From Callaeas wilsoni (taxonomy: Eukaryota > Chordata > Aves > Passeriformes > Callaeidae), in the NCBI GenBank assembly GCA_013398955.1, contig VWPU01017660.1:1-64000 (forward strand): a DNA stretch of 64,000 bases, given 5' to 3'. How positions within the stretch are numbered: the first letter of the stretch is position 1; every line of letters starts with the position of its first letter. Position numbers and translations under genes: made by a program. The notes below the pieces were generated by a model. The model was not told where the DNA came from. It did not search any database and saw only the letters and a program-made list of their open reading frames with translations. Below are positions 1 to 9,379 of this stretch, piece after piece.

Positions 1-120
1 CCCGCCGGAGCGCGCCCTCGGCGCCGCGGCAGAAGCGGGAGTCGCTGCCGCCCTCCGAGCCTGCCCCGCACCTTGCGCCGCGCTCCGCACCCACCCGCGC
101 AGGAAAATAAAATGTTTGCC
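1..120. other. CpG-rich block at left edge
   Basis: The first 120 bases are very GC-rich with many CpG dinucleotides and end abruptly at an AT-rich stretch. It looks like the end of a CpG island that continues beyond the window. No open frame with recognisable protein similarity runs in from the edge. It could be the edge of a promoter or exon of a gene to the left, but the sequence shown cannot decide this. Confidence 0.5.
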
Positions 121-500
121 GCTTATGATTTCCAATTGCAGCGTCTGGCTAATGGCGTGCAAACTTCCGCCAGTTCCGAGTGACCTCCCCGACGAAGCCC
201 CCCGGAGACTCGTATTATGAAGGGAGGCTGCACTAATCTAAGATCAAAAGCGGGAAGGTGCGAACAGTCTTTGTCTCCCTTCGGCCGCCTCATTCCCCCT
301 TCTGTGTGTGATAAATCTACCCTGGCGCCGACTGCGCGCTGGATGATTAATTTGCAAGCAAACAAAAGGGACCTGATGGCCAGCCATCTTAGTTAAATAT
401 TGGCCAGTGCTTCCAGCTACTTGTTAGCCTCCTCTTTGCTAGAAATAAATAAGCGAGGCGCAGAAGTAAATAAATAAGGAGATTGGCAGAAATGAATGAC
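120..500. promoter_or_regulatory. Candidate conserved regulatory block
   Basis: Directly beside the CpG-rich edge lies a repeat-free stretch of mixed composition. It contains a GATTAATTTGCAAG segment near 345 (a homeodomain TAAT core next to a POU-like half-site), AAACAAAAGG, GTTAAATATTGGCCAG near 392, and several AAATAAATAA runs at 440-480. This texture is typical of deeply conserved non-coding elements beside developmental genes. Conservation itself is not visible here, so the call is an inference. Confidence 0.3.
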
Positions 501-526
501 AAAGCGAAGGGATGGTATGGGAGTAA

Positions 527-565
527 GGGGGGGGAAAAAAAAAAAGAAAAAAAAAAGAAAAAGAG
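527..565 (+). repeat. G-run/A-rich low-complexity tract
   Basis: A run of eight G is followed by A-rich sequence with single G interruptions, forming a nearly pure purine tract. On the minus strand it yields a spurious Phe-rich open frame. Confidence 0.85.
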
Positions 566-3239
566 ATCAGGGTGGCTGGTGGTGAAGTGCCGGGAGCGGG
601 TGGAGGTGGGAATGGGGCTGGTGGCGGGGGGAGCCGGGGTGATAGCACGCTGAGATAGCCGGCTGCCCCCGCGCCTCCCGGCCTGTCTGCAGCCGGGGCT
701 TGCACCAAGGCCGACACTATCTTGGCTCTTCAAAGAGGCATGAAAGGTCTCCGCTGTCTCCCCGGAGAGCGGCCAGGCCGGGGCTCTCTAATCTCGGAGC
801 ACAAGAGCTAAAGGCCAGGGCGGGGGGAGCGGTTCCCACCCTCCGCAGCTCTTCTTCACTCCACCATCGCCAGCACCTCGATGGGTTTTCCCCGGTTCAA
901 TCCAGACCTCGGGTTTGTGGTGGCTGAGCGGCTGGGAGAGCTCCGCTTCCTCGGATTTCACCCTCCTAAGCAACTTTTAGCGTTTGCACGAGAGCTCGGC
1001 GCTGCAGCGAGCTTTCTCCGTGCGTATGTGTTGGAGGTGTGGGAGGAGAGAGGCTTTGGCTCTCTCCCGGTGGCCTGAAGAGCCAGCTGGAGGAAGGAGG
1101 CAAGAGGAAAATAAAGGCAGCCCAGCTTTCGGGCCCACACGTCCTCTCCCAGGCCTGCGGGAGCAGCTCCGAGGCGTGTGTGCGTGCGTGGACGGGCTGT
1201 GTGTGCTGCACGGCCTCTGTGGGGATGCGCTGTGGGTGTGTGTCACCGGGAGCGATTCCTGCCCTGGGGCACGCCGCCAATCCCTGCTCCGACAGCAGAC
1301 CCTGAGGTGTCCCCGACACCCCCTGCATGTGCTGGGTGCTCGGCAGGAAAGAACAAGCCTGGTTGCATGGCGAGCAGGGCCAACGTGCACAGCCTAAGCG
1401 GGGTTTTGCATCCTATCTATGCATTTCCTTATCGCGCCGCCTGTTCCAAGCATCCCCAGGGGCCCAGACCCATCCTGCCTGCCAGCAGCTCTGCATCCTA
1501 CAGGATTTATCCCTCTCCTCCCTCCCTTTCCCACGGCGACGCAGCCTCTGCTCTGTCTCCAGCCCTTCAGAAGGCAACAGCCCAGCGTGGCCACGCTGTG
1601 TTTATCCAAAATAAAACGCAGCGGGCTGGTTTACTTTGGCAGGTTTGCAGTAAATACTGGCTGGAGCACGGGGGGCATCTGGGGAGTGGCAATTACACGC
1701 TTCCTCCGAGGGAAAGTCTGCCCAGCCCTGGGCAGGCCCTTCCCCAGCCCCACAGAAGGTGTCAGGAGACGGGGGCCGTGTTGACACAGATCCATCCCAG
1801 AGTGGCACTGCAGGCCACAAGTGTAATGGAGCAGGTCCCTTAAGGAGCTCGTCTATACACCTGGATTATACAAACTGCTATGGGGAGAGGGGGGACTCAC
1901 TATAGCAGTTCTTTGCCTTGCCCTTTGGCAGAGCACTTCCTCCAGTTGCAAATTGGATTTTGTGGAACGTCTAGCCCAAAAACTTTGAAAAATAACCTGC
2001 CAGGGTCCAAGAAAGCATTGTGCGGCATTAAAAGTATCAAGAATTAAACCCCCCACATCTCTCTCTGAGCAGGCTCAGCCCCATCGTGTCCCACTGCAAT
2101 CAAAGGGGCCGTTCCCATCTCTGAACAGAAGATCCCCCACGAGGGGGATCAGGCCCCCTTCCCAACACGGCCAGGGTGAGGGCTTTGCAGGGTTGGGGGA
2201 AGCCCAGAGACAGCGTCGCTTGTTGGAATACTGAGGGGGAAAGAGAGGAAAACACCACTTGGAGAGGTTTCTCCTCCACCACCCTGACTGGGATGCAATC
2301 CTCAGGGAAAGGCTGCTCGTGGCCCAGCCTGGTGGGAGCAGTGCAGCGCTGAGCGTGGCACAGGCACTGCGGGGTCAGGCAGCGCTGTCCCCCCGCGCGG
2401 GGTCACAGCACGCTGGCAGTGAGCAGCCCTTCATCGCTCCCAAATCCTTTACTCCTCCTGTGCACGCACAGCCTGGTTCCGACCCTGCCAGCCGCTGCCT
2501 CTGGTGGAAGCCCAAAACATCAGGGCTGCACGTGCTCAGATCGCCAGCCGTGCCCGGTTCCTGCTCTCCCCACCAGACCTGCGTTCGCCTTGTGCCCCGT
2601 CCCAGCTGCTCTGACACTCTCCAGTTGCCTCCGCTTTGTCCCGGCCTGGAAAAGAAAATAAAGGAGCACCCAGAGCTGCCTGCTGCAGCTCTCCCCTCTG
2701 CCTCGGGCCAGGCCCAGCCTCACCGACCAGGGCATGTCAGGGCACAGCAAGGTTTAGGGCCGGACCTCTTCCCTCCCAAGCTCACATCCCTTTTACCTTT
2801 TCCGAGCCCTTTTTGCACCATTCAGTTTCTGCTTGCCACAAACCAACACCCTCTGCACTCTCAGATCCGGCGACCCTTTCCACCCCCTGGTCTTGTTCTT
2901 CTCACCAATGTGTTGCTGGCAGAAGCAAAATGAAAGCCCTGTTTCTTCCCTTGCCTTCTCTACACCCATCCTCCTGCTTCCACCACCGTTGGCGAAGCAG
3001 AAATTGTAAATAGAGTTCGCTATTTGGATAAGGCTTTTTTTTTTTCAATACCCAGGCCATACATCCAGTTTGCCGCTCAGGAAGTCGCACTAATTGTCCT
3101 TTCCTATAGTCAAACAGATCTATCTTTTCAATGCTGTCTTTGTGTCTCTGCGTGCGAGGGAGAAAGAGGGAATGAGTGGATACGTTTATTCAATTATTTA
3201 AACACACACACAACACAACAAGAGGGCCAAGGAGCGCCG
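566..3239. other. Non-coding, no gene recognised
   Basis: This stretch is moderately GC-rich with no recognised gene, RNA or transposon. Open frames here (for example one of 221 codons at 1178-1843 and one of 224 codons at 2259-2933, both plus strand) are rich in Pro, Ser, Cys and Gly and overlap open frames in other phases. They match no family I know. Intronic or intergenic DNA is the simplest reading. Confidence 0.6.
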
Positions 3240-3590
3240 GTTCCTCCCGCAGAAGCCCTCCAGCTCTCCAGACGCGGCATTGCCCCCCCGCCTCCCCGCA
3301 GACCCAGTAGAACAAGGCACTCGAGAGCACCCGGCAAAGAAACCGATTTTATCTGCTTTGACCATCAGCCGTGTTCTTTAACAACCCAGAACCGGAGCCT
3401 TTCCCATCTCCACACGCCCTCCGGGCGTCTCCTCCGCGCCCCTGGCCCCGCGGGGCGGGCGCAGCTTCCCCCGGGGCTCGGAGCGGGGCTCGGAGCGGGC
3501 CGGGGCCCGGGCGGTGCCGAGCGGCACCGGGCACACGGCAGACGCTGGGCTGCAGGTCAGGGAGGGGATCCGGGAGCCTCTGGCACCGCC
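3240..3590. other. CpG-rich block with G-run repeats
   Basis: This is a GC- and CpG-rich block. A 12-bp unit beginning GGGGCTCGGAGC occurs twice in tandem at 3473-3496 and is followed by further G-runs to 3511. Four or more G-runs lie on one strand, so a G-quadruplex is possible, although two of the loops are long (8 nt). No exon is recognisable. The block may be an orphan CpG island within a developmental locus. Confidence 0.5.
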
Positions 3591-3599
3591 ACTGACCCA

Positions 3600-3870
3600 C
3601 ATTTTGCTCCCGTTTTCTTCAAGATGCCACCGAGTCACCCGGTCATCGATTGATACCTCGGGCGGGGGGAGGACCAGCTGTTGCAAAAGGACATGGTAAA
3701 TCTAATAGGGGCTGCTGTCAATAAAGAAATGACAGGGAAGAAGAATCGGCTTCTTAAAGTCTGCTGAACTAACACTCATCATGCAGCCGCGGACACGTAT
3801 TCTCCATCGGAGCCTGGTATCCATTACTATTTTCCTTACTAGGTTTCAATTAAAGAGCTGTAACCCCCAC
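3600..3870. promoter_or_regulatory. Candidate conserved element with TALE-type inverted sites
   Basis: This repeat-free stretch lies beside a CpG-rich block. It contains ATCGATTGAT near 3645, which resembles a CUT/ONECUT-type site. It also has a precise inverted pair, CTGTCA at 3715-3720 and TGACAG at 3730-3735, around AATAAAG. TGACAG is the core bound by MEIS/TGIF TALE homeodomains, and ATAAA resembles posterior HOX/CDX cores. A further TTTCAATTAAAG lies near 3845. The regulatory role is inferred from composition and motifs only. Confidence 0.35.
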
Positions 3871-3939
3871 ACGCACACCCCAAGGCAGGGCATACATGAA
3901 AGGGAAGAGGAGGCAGCGGACAACTCCTGCCAGCCCCGA

Positions 3940-4140
3940 GCCTCTGACGTGCCCAAGCGAATCCCCCCCGACCCCGAGCGGCCGGGCTGGGGCAGCGGGA
4001 CCCCGCACCGGCACCGCTGCCTCCCGCCAGCACCTCTCGCCGTGGGCTGCAGGACTCCAAAAACTGCAAAAGGTGATTGTTCCCGGCGCATCTGGGCAGC
4101 AGAGGAGCTCGGGACGCAGCCGTGGGGCACCCACAGCGTG
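3940..4140. other. CpG-rich block
   Basis: This short GC-rich, CpG-rich stretch has overlapping open frames in several phases, a by-product of the low stop-codon frequency in GC-rich DNA. No recognisable protein or splice structure is seen. Confidence 0.45.
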
Positions 4141-4238
4141 ACCGTGTCCCCAACAACTTCATTTCACTCTTCCCTTCTCGCGTGAAACAGATCCTAAAAT
4201 ATCCCCAGCTCAAAAAAGAAATTTAACAAACTCTACCA

Positions 4239-4293
4239 ATTTTTTTTTTTTTTTGGTGAAAGAGGGAAGAGCTTTATTTTATTTTTTTTTTTA
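4239..4293. repeat. Two oligo-T tracts
   Basis: A run of about 15 T (4239-4254) is followed by a short purine-rich spacer and a second T-rich run (4273-4293). Neither is followed by an identifiable SINE or LINE body, so they are treated as simple low-complexity sequence. Confidence 0.8.
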
Positions 4294-4529
4294 ATGCCCC
4301 AGTTAGGAGGTTCGGGGAGGGAGGGGGAGGCTGGGAACGGGAATTTTTTCCTCTCCTGGAGCCCCTCTGTGTGTTTGACCCTTGGCATCTGCCTGCGAAG
4401 GGCGAGGGAAGGGCTTCACCCGCCCTCCCTTCAAACGGGAGCTGCAGAAGGCAGCCGAAATGTGCCAGCTCAGCCCTGGGAAACTTTCGGGTAGCGGCAA
4501 ATTTCCCTAAAGAACTTGACCGCTTCGGT

Positions 4530-4760
4530 CAGCCTGGAAGCATCACCCGGCGTGCGGGGCAGGGGGCTGCGGGCTCCCTCGGAGCGCCACTCCGCACGGT
4601 GCGGTGGAAGGAAAGTCCTCTCCTCCTTCCCCACCGCTTCCCAACTGTCCCTACTGGCAGGGGACACCTCCCCGCGGGGGCTGAGCCAGTAGTTCAGCCC
4701 CTCACCCCTACTTTGGGGGGTGCCGACAGCCCGCCACCAGCCCCCGGCCCATCGGGGCAC
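4530..4760. other. CpG-rich block
   Basis: This is another GC-rich, CpG-bearing stretch in the left 11 kb. It holds overlapping low-complexity open frames on both strands and nothing that resembles a protein domain. Confidence 0.4.
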
Positions 4761-4774
4761 CGGCTCCCACTGCG

Positions 4775-4820
4775 CTTCACCAAAAAGCTCCTCTGCACTT
4801 CACGAAAAAGCTCCTCTGCA
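4775..4820 (+). repeat. 23-bp tandem duplication
   Basis: Two adjacent 23-bp copies (4775-4797 and 4798-4820) are identical except for one base (C at 4781, G at 4804). The unit begins CTTCAC and ends CTCCTCTGCA. It looks like a recent local tandem duplication by slippage. No coding context is evident. Confidence 0.9.
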
Positions 4821-4889
4821 CGCTCACACATCCACACACGATCCAGCAAAACCCTCGGGAGATCATTTCCGTGGGGAGCGCGACAAGAT

Positions 4890-5220
4890 GGAAATAAATA
4901 ATAATAATAATTTAAAAAAAAAACGGCAGAAAAATAAATCCGAGGCTCCTCTCTGTCTCTGGGACGTGGGAGGTTTTGTAGCGCAGTTTTATTTTAGTTT
5001 AGTATTTTGAACAAACTTCAGATTGATTTCCGGAAAGCGCAAACGCGCACACATGGGAAAGTGAAAAAACCGGTCCTTCGAGGTCATCTGAGAAGGGGAG
5101 ACGGGATCTGTATCCTTCTTCCCCCCTAACCACCACCCCCCCAAAAAAAAAAAGTTACAGAAGGGGAAAGATCCCATGTTTTTATAGTTTAAAAGTACTT
5201 TGAATTATTTGCTTTTAATG
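4890..5220. other. AT-rich stretch with simple repeats
   Basis: This stretch contains an AAT/ATA microsatellite-like run followed by oligo-A near 4892-4922, a stretch rich in TTTTA and TAGTTT near 4985-5005, and an oligo-A run near 5142. No gene is recognisable. The AT-rich parts could be regulatory, but no motif stands out. Confidence 0.4.
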
Positions 5221-5283
5221 GCACACGTGGCTGCAGCAAAGCCGGGCTCTGCTTTCGATCTTGCACTTGCTCCTCGCCTTTCT

Positions 5284-5313
5284 GTACACACATGTACGTG
5301 TGTGTATATACAT
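5284..5313. repeat. 30-bp alternating purine-pyrimidine tract
   Basis: Thirty consecutive bases alternate strictly between purine and pyrimidine. They mix CA/TG steps with one CG step and a TATATA segment. Such tracts are prone to form left-handed Z-DNA or to cruciform and unwinding transitions under negative supercoiling. The sequence shows the alternation directly; structure in vivo is inference. Confidence 0.85.
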
Positions 5314-5559
5314 CTCTAAGCTTTACAGCCCCCATTTCACGGCCAGGTTTCTCTCTCCTCGTCTCCCCACCCTTTCCCCTGGACCAAAAACAAGTCCCAG
5401 GCCACTCTTGCTCCTACAGTAATTACTGTTCTGCTGGGATTCAGAAACGCGGGCAGAGCCGGCTTCTGCCACAGCGTTTCTCTGGAGCAGCAGGAGTGTT
5501 GTGAAAATTTATTAAACCCAGATGATCCGGGAGTTGGGGCAGACGGAAAAGATTTCCAA

Positions 5560-5900
5560 TTAAAGCCGAGCGGAGCAGAATACAACCAGCTCCGCGTCGC
5601 AGGTGTAAACTGTATTTGTGCAGCTCTCGCTGCGCTTTCCGGAGCGGCTCCTTCCCCTTGCTGTAACTGGGGTTAAAGGGGAAAGGTTTGGGGTTGTTTT
5701 TTCCCGCAGGAGATTTTGCTAGGGAGCCATCGGGCTCGGCCCGGCGCCGGGCTCCGCGGCGCGGAGCATCTTTCCCCGCGGTCGATGCGCGCCTGGGCGG
5801 CTCGGTGCCGGCAGCCCCCGCGGGGCCTCCGGCCGCCACCTCCTAGCCCTGAAAAATCCCTGCTCACCTGTTGCTTCAGCCGCTTCTTTAATGGCATGGG
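5560..5900. other. CpG-rich block
   Basis: This GC-rich stretch with many CpGs lies between AT-rich blocks, including a cluster of CGGGCTCGGC- and GCGCC-type sequence at 5735-5800. A sequence near 5865 resembling an exon end (CACCTG) gives no recognisable protein on either strand. It is treated as one of the series of CpG-rich blocks in the left part of the window. Confidence 0.4.
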
Positions 5901-6839
5901 CTTAAGGGGAAGCTAAAATGCTCACAAGCGATCTGGGAAAAGCGGCGGCGGCAAGGAATGATTCCAGGTAGATGGGAGATGGGGGAGGACAAAACAGACG
6001 GGCAGCCGGGGCATCGCTCCTGATCCTCGGGATGAGAAGGGAAATGCCCTTTCGCAGAGCACGGCCGCTTTCTGCTCATTTTGGTACCAGTTCTCGGGGG
6101 TGTTGGGAGCATTAATTCCCCCCGAAAATTGGTTCCTTGTTCATCAAGAGTATTCAGGAGCCCAAATCACCTCGACGTCCGTGGGAGTCACCCCCCTCAA
6201 ACAGCTTTTTTCTCCTTAAAGTGAGGCTCGACACACACCCCGTGCGCGGGGCGCTCAACTTTCTGACGTTACAGTCTAAATAAGGGGCAAAAGCATTAAT
6301 GAATGTTTAATCCTTGTTTTCTTTAAATACCATTAGGACAATTGTCCGGACCCCGGGTCAGGGAAAAATGCTGTTCAGTGGAGACAGGAAGGCGACGGCT
6401 TGGAAGGAGAAGGGGGGATTTGAAGAGCGAATAAGTGGGTGCATAGTGCCTGGAGCTCACCTTCTGCAAAGACAAGGCGTGATTAATGCCCGACACTTGT
6501 GGAGCCGTTTGCCCCTGCCCTGACTCACAAATCCTGCTGCTCGTCCCCCGACAGCGAAGTAAGCAGAGCAGATTGTGAAGCCTCTGCACGCTGGGACGGG
6601 GGTGGGAGAGGGGGAAAAGAGAAAGAACATGCAAGACAAGCCCGTCCCAAGAGCTGGAGTGGGCAGAGTATTACATGTACAAACATCCAAACAAGATTCG
6701 AGCAGTACAAAGCGTCGGAAAATCCAGAGCAGCCACATAAAAAGAGAAGTTAAGTAGGAAGTGGTGTAAAAGTGTTGTCATTTATTTTGCCTTCCCTTAC
6801 AGATGTTCTGCATAAAGCCCTATCTTAATGAGACAGCGA
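5901..6839. other. Non-coding, no gene recognised
   Basis: The stretch has mixed composition and no recognisable gene or transposon. AT-rich segments such as GCATTAATGAATGTTTAATCC near 6295 carry TAAT cores. They may be regulatory, but the evidence is weak. A pyrimidine tract ending in an AG near 6800 could be a splice acceptor by chance, and the frame behind it (6803-7333) has no familiar content. Confidence 0.4.
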
Positions 6840-7360
6840 GAGGGAAGGAGGGAGGGGGTGAACGCCGGCTGAACCCCGCGCTCCCAGCGCGGGCGGGGAG
6901 GGGGTGCGGGGGTCCCGCGGAGGGCCGGGCTCGCCCCGCGGAGGCTCCGTGGGCTCCGACCACGGGATGGCGCCGCGGCCGTCGCCTCTCACCTGCCGGA
7001 GCGGGGCTCACCTGGGCGGCCCGGCTCCCCTGGCCCGGCCCGGGGCACCCCCAGGCCCGCCCCCCCCGGGGAGTGGGGCAGCGGCTGGAGCATTGGCACC
7101 GCTCCTCCGAACGGATCGCAATAAAAGAGCTCTTAGAAGTGACAGCCAGGCGTTTATGGGCTGAGAGACAACGCGAGCCACGGCCGCAGCATCCCTGCTC
7201 CTGCGCCGGGGACCCGCGGGTGACGCAGGATAACCTGTCCCGGCCGATGGTGGTGATGAAGGAGGAGAAGGGGATGGGGGAAAGTTCGGATCCTGGCGGT
7301 CAGAGTTTGGCCGTCAGTATTAGCGGCTCCTGAGCTCGCTCAAGAGGGAGGAATAACGCG
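6840..7360. other. CpG-rich block
   Basis: This is a dense GC-rich block containing a run of eight C near 7061. Open frames exist on both strands (for example plus strand 6803-7333 and 6904-7164) but are Gly/Pro/Arg/Ala-rich and overlapping, as expected of non-coding CpG-rich DNA. It is a possible CpG island or promoter of an unannotated transcript; no transcription start can be placed. Confidence 0.45.
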
Positions 7361-7639
7361 GCGGGACAAGAGAAGCGCCGAGCCAAACTTAGGGACCGGG
7401 AAGGGAAAGATCCATTCTTCAGAACAGCTGGGCTAAAAATATCCACCCTCCCCCTCCAGACTGAAGGCTGGGTGAAGGTGTACGAGATCTAATATTTCAG
7501 GTGACATAAGAAGGGAGCAAACACCCTGCCAAAAGCATCTCTCATCCCGCACCGCCTCCTCCCCCGAAACAGAGTGACCACCCCCCGCAAAAAAAAACCC
7601 TCGAGCAAATAAATCCAAAGTCACGTCTCGCTTGTTACC

Positions 7640-8345
7640 CACCAGCCAAAAAAAGATTTTAAAATATAAAAATGGCGTTTTATGAGCCCTGCTCCTCCTG
7701 ATCAGACCAGGAGAGGAGCCGGTCGCCCCTCGCTGCCCCCTTCCCAGGGCAGGTGCGCCCACCGCCCGCTCCCACCACCCAGCCACGATCCCACAGCGCA
7801 GCAAAGCGCTGGGGACAGTAGCTGGGTTTAAGCATAAAAAAGAGCCTGTTTGCTTCTTTATTAGTGTCGAGCCTACTCTAATTACGAGAAATCGCTGCTC
7901 TCGGGCTGAAACGACGTGTTGTCCTGTGCTTGTAAAATACATTTCAAGTAATTCTTTTCTGTCTATAAAATACAGCGTGTGTGGGGGGAATATAAATAAA
8001 CTGCTGTCCATTTGTTTAATGCTATTTTAGCCAAATTGACTGGCCGGATTGGAATTCGACATAAAAGCTTTAGTTTGCAAAACATCCGCACTGTAACGTC
8101 TGGGAGACAGGGCTTGAGCTCCAGCGCGACGGGCACGTTAACTGCATTAAAACCCCTCCATACATTTTCGAGCTTTTGCTTTTTTCTCCCTCTTGCAGCA
8201 CATCCACCCGCTCTCCTCCCCGCCTCCGGGCGCCTGCGCCTGGTTTTCTCCAAATGAAGTATTTTACGTGATCGATGGAAGGAGTCATTTGGCCCATAAT
8301 TAGGTCAATAAAATCAATGTTTATTCCTCTGATGGCCTGAAAGCT
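7640..8345. promoter_or_regulatory. Candidate conserved regulatory block
   Basis: From about 7860 to 8345 the sequence is repeat-free and AT-rich between CpG-rich blocks. It contains many homeodomain-like cores: CTCTAATTACGAG near 7876, GTAATTC near 7949, and near 8300 CATAATTAGGTCAATAAAATC with a further ATGTTTATT. TTTACGTGATCGATGG lies near 8262. The ATAAA/TTTAT density recalls elements bound by posterior HOX/CDX-type factors. There is no coding potential. The role is inferred and requires alignment with other vertebrates. Confidence 0.35.
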
Positions 8346-8526
8346 AATAAATTCCTCTTTTATATTCGCTCCCTCCGAAGATTAGAAACGAGCTGCCCCA
8401 GCCCCAGCGACAGCAGAGCGGGGTGGGCGGCAGCCCCGGCCGGCGGGGATCGCTCCGTTCCGCCGGGGAGCCGCGCTCCCAGCCCGCCACCAACCCAGCC
8501 GCTGGCACAAAAGAAAAAAGTTTATT

Positions 8527-8551
8527 AAAAAAAAAAAAATTAAAAAAAAAA
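8527..8551 (+). repeat. Oligo-A tract
   Basis: Two A-runs are separated by TT. The tract is simple low-complexity sequence with no retroposon body attached on either side. Confidence 0.85.
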
Positions 8552-8569
8552 TCCCTACTTCTGTCCCTC

Positions 8570-9260
8570 CCCACTCCTGTTTATTTTTCAAGACAAGTCA
8601 ATTTACAGCACATTCAAATTTAGTCTAACCTCCCTCGAGCACCCCCCCAAACGCGCGCACACACGCTCCCCTCCTGTCTCGCAGATAACTTTATTTCGCT
8701 TGATTCCCTTTGGAGCCACTGTTAGTCATGGACACGCAAGGTTTGAAGGCGCCTTGGAGAAATCCTATTAGACTTGGAGAAAGCAAAGCTTTCGGGACAA
8801 TAAAAAAAAAAAACCAACAAAAAACCCCAACTCCAACCCGCGACAGTTTTATTTTTCACGCAGTAATAGCGAGGAAAAAGAATCGCGGTCCTAATCAGAT
8901 CAATACAGAGACACACAAATCTTTGCAAAGGTTTAGCAGTTTACAGTGGGTTCCAGACCTTTGACATACATTGCGGATTAATTGGGCACTGTCAAGAGGG
9001 GGGAAGAGGAGGTGGGATTCCAGTTAATTAGTCGAGAAATGAATAAAAACTAAACATTATCGGAATTGTCTGCGGGTCCCGGTTTGTTAGTGGGGATTTG
9101 GGGATCAGCTTTTGTGTGCCGTAAATTGGATCTGAGTAGCGTGGTGCTGTCTTACACTGTCGTTTTGTGAACTGGCGACAGCTCGAGTCCATGGGAAAAC
9201 TTAAAGGGAACCTGGGGCCGGTCACAGAGCCTCATTATCTCATGTCGGATACCATCTTTC
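8570..9260. promoter_or_regulatory. Candidate conserved regulatory block with TCF-like palindrome
   Basis: This repeat-free block has several AT-rich motif clusters. CTTTGCAAAG at 8921-8930 is a perfect 10-bp palindrome that superimposes two opposed CTTTG half-sites of the TCF/LEF type. A related ACCTTTGAC follows near 8957. GGATTAATTGGGC lies near 8975, and CAGTTAATTAGTCG near 9021. The stretch at 9025-9160 is unusually even in composition with no repeat. All this suggests, but does not prove, an enhancer. Confidence 0.35.
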
Positions 9261-9379
9261 GGGGAGAGCGTTTAATCAACAGTGGCACACAATCCTCCCC
9301 TCGCAACCTGGGCAAACCGCACCACCTTCCCTTCCCTCCGCCCTGCAAACGGCCCGAGAGAAAAAGAAAAAAATAAGAA

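Noticed and set aside
1178..2933. Two frames of more than 220 codons (1178-1843 and 2259-2933)
   Set aside because: No domain, no conserved motif, unusual Cys/Pro/Ser composition, and overlapping frames in other phases.
6790..6830. Possible splice acceptor (pyrimidine tract then CAG) before an ATG
   Set aside because: The downstream frame becomes low-complexity GC-rich sequence, no matching donor or known protein is seen. Such acceptor-like strings are common by chance.
8160..8200. Possible splice acceptor TTTTTCTCCCTCTTGCAG
   Set aside because: The following frame has no recognisable protein similarity and runs into an AT-rich candidate regulatory block.
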